DNA of 64,000 bases from Litchfieldia salsa (GTDB lineage Bacteria; Bacillota; Bacilli; Bacillales; Bacillaceae_L). The stretch lies in NCBI RefSeq assembly GCF_900104555.1, contig NZ_FNJU01000001.1, positions 1 to 64,000 of the forward strand, given 5' to 3'. The notes under the pieces were generated by a model. The model was not told the origin of the DNA, did no database searches, and saw only the letters and a program-made list of their open reading frames with translations. Numbering within the stretch: position 1 is the first letter of the stretch; each line of letters starts with the position of its first letter. Shown in pieces: positions 17,491 through 25,151 of this stretch. Position numbers and translations under genes: made by a program.

Positions 17491-18530
17491 TATTCAATCT
17501 TCTCCTGTAAGAATGGTTGTGCTACCTCTTTTGAGATGACTCCTGCATGAACCATGTCTAAAATATTGCTTTCAAGCGTGTGCATACCTGCAGCACGACT
17601 TGTCTGCATAACATTATAAATCTGGTGAATCTTTTCACTACGAATTAAGTTAGCTACGGCAGATGTATTAATCAGTATTTCCGTTGCTGCACGACGACCA
17701 GTTTTATCAATTGTTGGAAAAAGACGCTGAGAAATAACTGACACTAACACTGATGCAAGCTGAACTCTAATTTGTGGTTGTTGTTCAGACGGAAACACGT
17801 CAATGATCCGGTCAACGGTTGAAGGTGCGCTGGATGTATGTAAGGTCCCAAGTACTAGATGCCCTGTTTCTGCTGCAGTAATGGCTGTATGTATTGTCTC
17901 AAGATCACGCATTTCTCCAACAAGAATAATATCTGGATCTTGACGAAGTGCTGCACGAAGTCCATTTGCAAAATTTTTCGTATCAAACCCTATTTCACGT
18001 TGATCAATAATACTTGCATTATGTTTATGTAAGTACTCGATTGGATCTTCTAATGTAATAATATGTTTACTCTTTGTTTGATTAATATAATTGATCATTG
18101 CTGCAAGTGATGAGGACTTCCCGCTACCTGTAGGTCCTGTAACAAGAACAAGGCCTTGGGGCTTTTCCATCACTTTCTTTAGAATTTGTGGTAATTCTAA
18201 CCCGTCAACTGTAGGTATTTCAGTTGGGATTACACGAAAGGCCATCGCAACATTTGCACGTTGTCTAAATGCATTCACACGAAAACGGGAAATACCTGGT
18301 ATTCCATGCGAAAAGTCTAGTTCTCCTTTTTCAAGAAAGGTTTCCCACATTGAATCAGGAATGATAGATTTTGCCATCCCTTCAATATCAGTTGGTAATA
18401 ACATGTCTTTCCCATATCTTTTTAAATCTCCATGTATTCGAAAAATGGGTGGCACCCCAGCTGTTAAATGGATATCTGATGCCTTCAATTCATGTGCAGA
18501 TCGTAATATAAAATTTAATTTTTCTTCCAT
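17490..18530 (-). CDS. pilT: Type IV pilus retraction ATPase PilT
   Basis: A hexameric ATPase that powers pilus retraction, and hence twitching motility or DNA uptake. The 346-residue protein has Walker A GPTGSGKSS (residues 132-140), an Asp box (ITLEDPIEYLH), Walker B ILVGEMRDLETI, a His box (GHLVLGTLHT) and a C-terminal ANLIRSEK resembling the AIRNLIRE retraction motif. It lies between pilB and pilC and overlaps pilC by one base. Presence of PilT separates this system from competence pseudopili, which lack it. Confidence 0.96.
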   Translation of the reverse strand: MEEKLNFILRSAHELKASDIHLTAGVPPIFRIHGDLKRYGKDMLLPTDIEGMAKSIIPDSMWETFLEKGELDFSHGIPGISRFRVNAFRQRANVAMAFRVIPTEIPTVDGLELPQILKKVMEKPQGLVLVTGPTGSGKSSSLAAMINYINQTKSKHIITLEDPIEYLHKHNASIIDQREIGFDTKNFANGLRAALRQDPDIILVGEMRDLETIHTAITAAETGHLVLGTLHTSSAPSTVDRIIDVFPSEQQPQIRVQLASVLVSVISQRLFPTIDKTGRRAATEILINTSAVANLIRSEKIHQIYNVMQTSRAAGMHTLESNILDMVHAGVISKEVAQPFLQEKIE

Positions 18531-18540
18531 CCCTTTTCAC

Positions 18541-20199
18541 CTACTCAGCAATTGCTACACGGAGTACTTCTTCAGTTGTCGTAACTCCCTGCTTCACCTT
18601 TAACAATCCATCATCTATTAAGAAAATGGTTCTATTCTTAATCGCCATTTCTCTAAGCTTTGTTAATGATTCCCCATCCATAATGACACGGCGCATATCA
18701 TCATTTAATTCAAGTAATTCATGAATGGCAATTCGACCACGATATCCGGTCATATTACAGGTACCACACCCAACTCCACGCTTCACTTTTTCAATTGTTA
18801 TGCCTCGTTTAGCAAAAATCTCAAGTTCACGATTTGTTGGTAGATCATCCTTTGCACAATCCTTACACACCTTTCGAACTAGACGTTGTGCAACGACCCC
18901 AGAAAGTGATGAAGCGACAAGGAAAGGTTCGACTCCCATATCAATTAATCGTGAAATGGTCCCAAGTGAATCATTTGTATGGAGTGTACTGAACACTAAA
19001 TGTCCAGTTAAAGAAGCTCGAATTGCGACATTGGCGGTTTCTTGATCACGAATTTCTCCAACCATAATGACATTGGGATCTTGTCTTAATATCGCACGTA
19101 ATCCACTCGCAAACGTCATCCCTACATTACTGTTTACTTGAATTTGGTTAATGCCATCTAAACGATACTCAACAGGATCCTCAATCGTAATGATGTTTAC
19201 GTCATCTGAATTCAAGCGATTAAGTGCAGCATAAAGTGTCGATGATTTTCCAGATCCAGTTGGTCCTGTAATAAGGACGATCCCTGTTGGACTCTCAATT
19301 AGTTTAACAAATCTCTCTAAGTTCACCTTATTAAAACCAAGTTGTGGTAGATCATTTAGAGCACCACTTAAATCAAGAACACGCATAACGATTTTTTCAC
19401 CATAAACGGTTGGTAATGTTGAGACACGGAGATCAATGGCCTGAAAATCGAGATTCACTTTAATACGACCATCTTGTGGAATTCTATTTTCAGTGATATT
19501 TAAGTTTGCGATAATCTTGATTCTTGCTGTTAGTACACTTTGCATGCTTTTAGGTAACGCGCGCTCAGTACGTAGAACACCATCCACACGATATCTTAAT
19601 ACAACCTTTGTTTCTTGTGGGTCAATATGTATATCACTTGCTTTTTGTGCAACTGCATTTTGAAGTATTTGGTTTACAAGCTTCACCACAGGGGAATCAT
19701 CACTTGCTACTCCACGTTCTTCCTGAACATCATTTGAAGACTCTGCAATGAAGTCTTTAACCCCTTCATCCAAATCATAGATTTTATTAATTGTTCGAAC
19801 AATATCATCTTTTGACGCAATGGCTGTTTCAATCTGAAACCCAGTAGCAAGTCTAAGATCCTCGGTCGTATAGAAATCCATCGGATCTGCCATTGCAACA
19901 AATAGTTTGTCACCATCTTTTTTTAATGGAACTAATACATTTCTTTGGGCAACCTCTTTTGGTATAAGTGTCGTTAGACTAGTATCAATTGGATAGCGGA
20001 ATAAACTAACATGAGGGATTCCTAATTGAAACTCAAGTACTTCGATTAACTGCTGCTCTGTGATATATCCACGCTGTAATAGCACATCTCCTAGTTTTTG
20101 TGACGGAGACTTTTCAGAGAGAGCATTCTGTAACTGTTCTTCTGAAATCAGTCCACCTTCAACTAGTAAATCTCCTAATCTTTTACGAGTGTTTCTCAT
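18541..20199 (-). CDS. pilB: Type IV pilus assembly ATPase PilB with MshEN-like N-domain
   Basis: A hexameric ATPase that powers pilus extension. The 552-residue protein has an N-terminal MshEN-like region with two 24-residue motifs, starting RLGDLLVEGG (7-30) and KLGDVLLQRG (35-58). They match the known c-di-GMP-binding consensus except that motif I ends in Lys instead of Gln, motif II starts with Lys instead of Arg, and Tyr45 replaces an aliphatic residue. The core has Walker A GPTGSGKSS (312-320), ITIEDPVEYRL, VMVGEIRDQET and GHLVFSTLHT, then a tetra-Cys zinc site (CKDC and CGTC) near residues 445-485. The start follows GGGGGAGA. It leads pilT and pilC. Confidence 0.96.
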   Translation of the reverse strand: MRNTRKRLGDLLVEGGLISEEQLQNALSEKSPSQKLGDVLLQRGYITEQQLIEVLEFQLGIPHVSLFRYPIDTSLTTLIPKEVAQRNVLVPLKKDGDKLFVAMADPMDFYTTEDLRLATGFQIETAIASKDDIVRTINKIYDLDEGVKDFIAESSNDVQEERGVASDDSPVVKLVNQILQNAVAQKASDIHIDPQETKVVLRYRVDGVLRTERALPKSMQSVLTARIKIIANLNITENRIPQDGRIKVNLDFQAIDLRVSTLPTVYGEKIVMRVLDLSGALNDLPQLGFNKVNLERFVKLIESPTGIVLITGPTGSGKSSTLYAALNRLNSDDVNIITIEDPVEYRLDGINQIQVNSNVGMTFASGLRAILRQDPNVIMVGEIRDQETANVAIRASLTGHLVFSTLHTNDSLGTISRLIDMGVEPFLVASSLSGVVAQRLVRKVCKDCAKDDLPTNRELEIFAKRGITIEKVKRGVGCGTCNMTGYRGRIAIHELLELNDDMRRVIMDGESLTKLREMAIKNRTIFLIDDGLLKVKQGVTTTEEVLRVAIAE

Positions 20200-20224
20200 A
20201 TTCTCCCCCTACATTCTTAAGGTG

Positions 20225-21454
20225 TTATTTGAAATCAATTGTGTTATCCCAAAAGCCTTCATCATCACTTGTACTCTCATCAGAGTCTGAATTTGAGTCA
20301 TTAGTTGTTGGTAAAGAACTACTGCCTGCTAAACTAAATGCCACAACTTTATGGATTGGGCGGTAGTAATCTTCAGACACTACTACCTTTTCGGTTTCTT
20401 TTCCTTTCGTAATAACACGGGTTACTTTTAACATACTTCCATTTTCCCCCGCTGTTTTAACTTTCTTTGAGCCGAAACTAAGTTTACTATCATATTGCTT
20501 TATTAGACGTGGTTTAATGACTGCCTCTTCACCTAATTCAACACGATATTTATAAGGAAGGTCAGGGCCAATCATTTCGACTTTTAAGTCTGAATTAGTC
20601 AAGGTAAAAGTAAGCTTATATTCAAATGGATTAGCATTGTATAACATCAAGTCTTTATGTTCTTTTTCAACTCGAGCTTCATACCCAAGTGTTGCATACC
20701 CTGGTAAGTTTTCACTAATATGTCTCTCAACGATCTCAATATTAGTTGGTAATATACTTTTATATATACTTGTCCCAATTACACTTAAGGTTTCATCGCT
20801 TGCTTCAAAAGCATTTTCACTAACAAAAGTTAGAAGTGAAAAAGATTGATGCGGAGCTAATGTGATCTCTTTTACATCTTTTCCCCATTTTGTTAATTCA
20901 CTTGAAATGGTTTCAAGAGGAATCTGCGCAGATGATACAACCTTTTGTTCACCAATTAATAAGTAACTTAATAGGTTTAGAGTGAGTTGATCAGAAGCTA
21001 GTAGTGAAGATTTTTCTTGAAGCGATAGTTGAATCTGTTCTGCGTTAAATAGATCAATTTTCTTATTGGAAATTGTCTCGATACTTTGATTAAGTACATC
21101 TGGCTTAATCGTCACCATTAAAGGAGTTTGAACACCTTGTTTGGCTACTTTTACAGTTTCAGCTATTGCAAATATAAAACTATCAGATTTATTAATCAAC
21201 ATAGACTCATTACCAAATTCAATCCCGATTTGCCCAGAAGCTAACCAATTGTTTACTTCTGTCGTCACCTTTGCTTCTGCCTCTTCTACTGTCAACCCCT
21301 CTACATCAACCGAACCTATTAATGTACCAGCCTCAAACTTATCTCCAGAGGCAAAAGTATTATATGAAGTGACTCCAATTTGAGCAAAAGTAAAAATAAA
21401 GATAACGCATGATATTAGTATTAAAGCAGCTTTGACCTTCAGTTGGTTCCTCAC
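20225..21454 (-). CDS. Membrane-anchored degenerate VanW / G5 domain protein
   Basis: Function unknown; probably an envelope component of the pilus system. It has one N-terminal membrane segment, a region like the peptidoglycan-binding domain before VanW (IGSVDVEGLTVEEAEAKV), and a VanW-like segment (LAPHQSFSLL, then TSIYKSILPTNIEIVERH and GYEARV). That segment lacks the usual GGGxCQ motif. A G5-like domain (KKVKTAGENGS, KVVVSEDYYRPIHKVV) and a Ser/Asp tail follow. The GTG at 21454 is preferred, 8 bases after GGAAGGGG; the in-frame ATG at 21472 has a weaker site. It lies 25 bases before pilB and is likely cotranscribed. Confidence 0.75.
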   Translation of the reverse strand: MRNQLKVKAALILISCVIFIFTFAQIGVTSYNTFASGDKFEAGTLIGSVDVEGLTVEEAEAKVTTEVNNWLASGQIGIEFGNESMLINKSDSFIFAIAETVKVAKQGVQTPLMVTIKPDVLNQSIETISNKKIDLFNAEQIQLSLQEKSSLLASDQLTLNLLSYLLIGEQKVVSSAQIPLETISSELTKWGKDVKEITLAPHQSFSLLTFVSENAFEASDETLSVIGTSIYKSILPTNIEIVERHISENLPGYATLGYEARVEKEHKDLMLYNANPFEYKLTFTLTNSDLKVEMIGPDLPYKYRVELGEEAVIKPRLIKQYDSKLSFGSKKVKTAGENGSMLKVTRVITKGKETEKVVVSEDYYRPIHKVVAFSLAGSSSLPTTNDSNSDSDESTSDDEGFWDNTIDFK

Positions 21455-21490
21455 ACTTTTTACCCCTTCCATTTCATTAACAACTCACTA

Positions 21491-22126
21491 TTATTTGTCA
21501 TGTTTAACCTCAATTGTTTCAAATACAAATTCATCTAAAGGAGTTAATTCTTCAGCGAATTCATGTTTAGTGCTTTCTGACAAAGTCACCTCAGAATTAA
21601 CATTTATTTTTTTCTCCACATTCACAAAATCCTCACTGACAGAATTCAGCCAATTATCATTCGTATTAGTTTCCTCAGAAGATGCCACTTCTTCAAGTGC
21701 TTGATTCACTTGAATTTGAGCTTCTAGGTTTTCTGGTTCATCATGTTCTTGTTCTTGATCGAAGATGTTTTCATCTTGATTTGTGATATAAGAGCCTTGC
21801 TCTACTTTATCTCCAATCTGATCCTGAACGATGATCTGATTATTCTTAGGCTTTGCTGAATAAACCTCAGATGTCATACCAGAAACAGTGACTGTAGATT
21901 CCTCGATACGCTTTTCTAACAAAAGTACTAGCATGATAGATAAACAGAGAAGTACAAGTGCTACCTTCCATATCCCTAGCAAAGGAACTGCCATTATACC
22001 TATAATCGATATTAAAAAAGCGCCTACAAGAATGATTATTTTAGAAGATGACTTTATACCTAGTGGTAATTTCATCATTACTGGTATAAGAATTAAAAAT
22101 GCTATTACTGAAAATATGTATCCCAT
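21491..22126 (-). CDS. Hypothetical membrane protein heading the pilus operon
   Basis: I do not recognise the family. The 211-residue product has three hydrophobic segments in its first 70 residues, with short loops. A long acidic, Gln/Asn/Glu-rich hydrophilic tail (about 72-211) has no visible domain or Cys. A clear GAGGTGAGAG site precedes the ATG, and the gene lies 36 bases before the VanW-like gene, so it is very probably the first gene of the minus-strand pilus operon. It could be an accessory or regulatory membrane subunit; nothing in the sequence decides this. Confidence 0.75.
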   Translation of the reverse strand: MGYIFSVIAFLILIPVMMKLPLGIKSSSKIIILVGAFLISIIGIMAVPLLGIWKVALVLLCLSIMLVLLLEKRIEESTVTVSGMTSEVYSAKPKNNQIIVQDQIGDKVEQGSYITNQDENIFDQEQEHDEPENLEAQIQVNQALEEVASSEETNTNDNWLNSVSEDFVNVEKKINVNSEVTLSESTKHEFAEELTPLDEFVFETIEVKHDK

Positions 22127-22165
22127 GAAGCTCTCACCTCTATTAGTTAGTAGTATAGTCCCGGT

Positions 22166-22189
22166 TAAAATGGGTTAATATCCATTTTA
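22166..22189. promoter_or_regulatory. Perfect inverted repeat between divergent pilus operons
   Basis: Arms TAAAATGG (22166-22173) and CCATTTTA (22182-22189) are separated by 8 bases. The palindrome lies between the divergent genes starting at 22126 and 22321, where an operator would be expected. No regulator is identified. Confidence 0.4.
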
Positions 22190-22262
22190 TATGAAAAAGG
22201 ATAATTATAAAAGACGAAATTTGAAGATATTTGTAAAAACAAGAAAAAATTCTCAATCTACT

Positions 22263-22291
22263 TTCCACAATAACTTTTGATGTCGTATAAT
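22263..22291 (+). promoter_or_regulatory. Sigma-A-like promoter of the plus-strand minor pilin operon
   Basis: -35 TTTCCA (22263-22268) and -10 TATAAT (22286-22291), with a 17-base spacer, end 29 bases before the ATG at 22321. Confidence 0.65.
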
Positions 22292-22320
22292 AAAAGAAAT
22301 AGGAAAAAAGAGGTGGAAAG

Positions 22321-23505
22321 ATGCACCTGAAACAGGAAAAAGGATTTACACTTATCGAATTGCTAGTATCCATTGTTATAATTACCATTATTCTAACAGT
22401 GTTTATGAAGTTTTTTACACAGGTAGCTATTTTTGCAAATAAAAATGAGGAAATGCTAACAGCATCGAATGATGCAAGAGAGGTTCTATCATTACTTCAA
22501 GAGAACCATAGAATGATAGATTATCTTTCGCACTACAATATCATTGAACTAGAAACAACAACACATAAGGTATTATCTGTTGACAGCAACCCTGTTACTT
22601 CAACTACAACACATTATAAATACGATAATATTCAAACGGTTTCTGGGCAAAAGGTATTAGAGGATCTTCTTTACCCCGGGTCTACATCACCAGGAAATGT
22701 AGAAGATATTTCACTTTCGTTTTCTAATGGTTCAGATGATTTAATTGAAGTACATGTTGTGATCATTAATCAGAAGGATTCATCAACATTATCAGAAACA
22801 TATGGATATATTCCAAAGCTTGCAAGCCCTAGTGATAATACCTTTTATTTAACAGATTTGCCTTTAACAAATGATACTGGAAAACTTATCCTAGGCTCAC
22901 TTCAAGGAACAACAACGACAACTGATATTATTTATAAGTCCACCGCCCATAACGAAGCATTTCATATGATCAACCTAGCAAATTACACAGGTGATTACAC
23001 ATTAATGAGAATTAAACCTTTAATTGATGAATTCACAATTAATGGAAGTATTCGCTACCCGGTGTTAGGTAATGGTGGAGGCTACAGTATTTTAATTGAT
23101 GGCAATGTCACACCTTCAGCTAATACATATTCCGGAAATATGCTTTATTTTTTACCAGATAGCAATACTCTTTGTTTAAAAGAGGTTGGTGACATGACCT
23201 GTGATGATAGTTATGTTATTGCAAATACGAATTTCAGTTGGACCAAAGATACTGAAATTGAAATCGTTGCTAGAAATAACTATGTAGTAGGTCAGTACAT
23301 TGATCCACTTCAAACAACTCGTGCGTATGATATTACACTCACTCAAGGAAGTGTTGTGATTACAGAAACATTAAATTCTACCCTACCATCAGGATTTGAC
23401 ATTTATTCTAAATATATCGGGTTAGGACTTTGGAATACCTCCAATGAGGCTTCTAAGATAGATAATAAGATTATCGTTTTCAATACATTTAATATTTTTA
23501 AATAA
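22321..23505 (+). CDS. PilW/PulJ-like minor prepilin with large C-terminal domain
   Basis: A class III prepilin: EKGFTLIELLVSIVIITII, cut predicted after Gly8, Glu13 at +5. The first 150 residues resemble PilW/PulJ minor pilins. At 394 residues it is much longer than usual. The last 190 or so residues are beta-rich, with a possible disulphide pair (LCLKEVGDMTC) and a YIGLGLWNTSNEA...FNTFNI ending like concanavalin-A-like jelly-roll domains. This suggests an adhesive tip subunit, as inference only. The ATG follows GAGGTGG. It begins a three-gene plus-strand operon divergent from the main pilus genes. Confidence 0.85.
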   Translation: MHLKQEKGFTLIELLVSIVIITIILTVFMKFFTQVAIFANKNEEMLTASNDAREVLSLLQENHRMIDYLSHYNIIELETTTHKVLSVDSNPVTSTTTHYKYDNIQTVSGQKVLEDLLYPGSTSPGNVEDISLSFSNGSDDLIEVHVVIINQKDSSTLSETYGYIPKLASPSDNTFYLTDLPLTNDTGKLILGSLQGTTTTTDIIYKSTAHNEAFHMINLANYTGDYTLMRIKPLIDEFTINGSIRYPVLGNGGGYSILIDGNVTPSANTYSGNMLYFLPDSNTLCLKEVGDMTCDDSYVIANTNFSWTKDTEIEIVARNNYVVGQYIDPLQTTRAYDITLTQGSVVITETLNSTLPSGFDIYSKYIGLGLWNTSNEASKIDNKIIVFNTFNIFK

Positions 23506-23517
23506 GGGGCTGATAGA

Positions 23518-23976
23518 TTGATACGTGTTTTAGATAACAATAAAGGATTTACACTTATTGAACTACTAGCATCCCTTGCTATACTTTCTATAATTATTGG
23601 CTTAGTCTCTAGTGTTTTAATCAATAGCATGAATTATTCGGAACGTAGTGAAAGTAAGTTATCTCTTGCATCAGAGGCTAACCTACTTCTTGCACAACTA
23701 ACAAACTATCATCAATCTGGTGAAACTTACAAAGTTAGCTACAATTCCACTACTACAGAAATAAAAGTGAATGATACAGTCGTGGGTAAACCTGACCTAC
23801 AGTATATTTTGGTAATTGATCAACAGAAATATCAGGGGCTACCGAGCTCTACTAGTTCCGCACAAAGCTTCCCAGACAGAAACATCGTTACTTATAGACC
23901 TTTATTTGTGGAACTTCGAATCATTGATGAGAAATCACAACAATATGAAGTGAAAACCGTGATTAACCGGAAATAA
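23518..23976 (+). CDS. PilV/GspI-like minor prepilin
   Basis: A 152-residue class III prepilin with NKGFTLIELLASLAILSIIIGL: predicted cut after Gly10, Glu15 at +5. The rest is a small soluble domain without Cys. Start is TTG at 23518 after an AGGGG site, 12 bases past the preceding stop. Its place between a PilW-like and a PilX-like gene follows the usual order of minor pilin clusters, whose products form the initiation complex at the pilus tip. Exact subtype is not certain. Confidence 0.87.
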   Translation: MIRVLDNNKGFTLIELLASLAILSIIIGLVSSVLINSMNYSERSESKLSLASEANLLLAQLTNYHQSGETYKVSYNSTTTEIKVNDTVVGKPDLQYILVIDQQKYQGLPSSTSSAQSFPDRNIVTYRPLFVELRIIDEKSQQYEVKTVINRK

Positions 23977-23990
23977 ATGGAGGGATGAAT

Positions 23991-25097
23991 TTGAGAAAGC
24001 TAAATGAAGATGGTAATACACTCGTGATGGTTTTATTAACCGCTACACTTATTATGATATCTGGAACTGCTTTAACATCACAAGCCTTAACTGGAACAAA
24101 ACAAGTAAAACAAACAGAAGGACAACAAATTGCAACAGATGCTGCTGAAATGGGAATTGATCACTTTTATTCAGAAGTTAAGAAAGGTGCTATTGCTTTA
24201 GATTTGTCTACAAATACTTGTACTCAAGTTCAAAACGCTGCACTAGCAGTTCCTACACCTAAAGTGACGATTGTAAGTAACACAGCAACACCTATCGAAT
24301 ATACCGTTGATAGTACAACAGGTACTTCTTATGCAATTACAGTAGATTCAGTCCCATGTACTAAAGTAGATGAAACAAAATATACGTTTAGTTTCTATAG
24401 TACAGGAACAACGCTTGAAAATGGGAATAAGATTTCTAAAACATTAACAGCAACCTTTCCGATTCAATTAAACAACAAGTTTCCCGAAAAACCACCTGGG
24501 TTCACTGAATGTTATAATGACTCAAGCTGTTTAAATGTTTCTAAAGATAAAGATACATATACCTATTTAAAGGATACTTATTTTCCAACTGGATTAGAAT
24601 TAACCGAAAAGGTAACTACTATTGCACAAAGTGTTTACATTGAAGGTGATCTACAAATCAAAGGGTACAACAATCTTGAAGGTGAGTTAATCATCAACAA
24701 GGATTTATTTGTTAATGGAGATTCAGAATTTAATAACTTCGCAAATACAATTGTTTATGGTGACTACTATTTAAGTGGTCAATTTGTAGGGACAAACCAT
24801 GCTGAAGTAGTTGTTAAGGAAGATGCATTTTTTTATGATGATATTACCCAAAAGCCTCATACATTTGTATGTGTTGAGGATGATTTAACTGTTACACAAA
24901 AAACCTTGGATAGTAATGTTATAACCCTTTTCCCAGAGGGGATGACCACCTGTGAGCAGGTAGAGAGTCATTTTAGCAAAAAAGAGAATGGCGGCAATGG
25001 TACAGAAGCAAATGGTATTTTTGCCAAACGTGTTTCAGTGTTTAATAGCAGTTCAAATGTATCAATTAATGATAATGAATTAGAGATTATATATTAA
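23991..25097 (+). CDS. PilX-like pilus protein with beta-solenoid-like C-terminus
   Basis: The N-terminus (EDGNTLVMVLLTATLIMISGTALTS) resembles PilX, with one hydrophobic helix but no Phe at +1 or Glu at +5. The 368-residue product is far longer than typical PilX. A region near residues 215-290 has spaced repeats (VYIEGDLQIKG, LIINKDLFVNGD, VYGDYYLSGQ) like bactofilin-type beta-helices, and six Cys are spread over the protein. I choose TTG at 23991, seven bases after GGAGG; the ATG at 23985 abuts that site. It is the last gene of the minor pilin operon and is followed by a terminator. Confidence 0.8.
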   Translation: MRKLNEDGNTLVMVLLTATLIMISGTALTSQALTGTKQVKQTEGQQIATDAAEMGIDHFYSEVKKGAIALDLSTNTCTQVQNAALAVPTPKVTIVSNTATPIEYTVDSTTGTSYAITVDSVPCTKVDETKYTFSFYSTGTTLENGNKISKTLTATFPIQLNNKFPEKPPGFTECYNDSSCLNVSKDKDTYTYLKDTYFPTGLELTEKVTTIAQSVYIEGDLQIKGYNNLEGELIINKDLFVNGDSEFNNFANTIVYGDYYLSGQFVGTNHAEVVVKEDAFFYDDITQKPHTFVCVEDDLTVTQKTLDSNVITLFPEGMTTCEQVESHFSKKENGGNGTEANGIFAKRVSVFNSSSNVSINDNELEIIY

Positions 25098-25100
25098 AAG

Positions 25101-25143
25101 AAAAGACTCGGTAAGTTAAATCACAAACCGAGTCTTTCTTTGT
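25101..25143. terminator. Bidirectional terminator between pilX-like gene and diguanylate cyclase
   Basis: Arms AAAGACTCGGT (25102-25112) and ACCGAGTCTTT (25127-25137) form an 11-bp stem between two convergent genes, with a T-rich run on the plus strand and a shorter one on the minus strand. Confidence 0.85.
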
Positions 25144-25151
25144 AAAAATAT

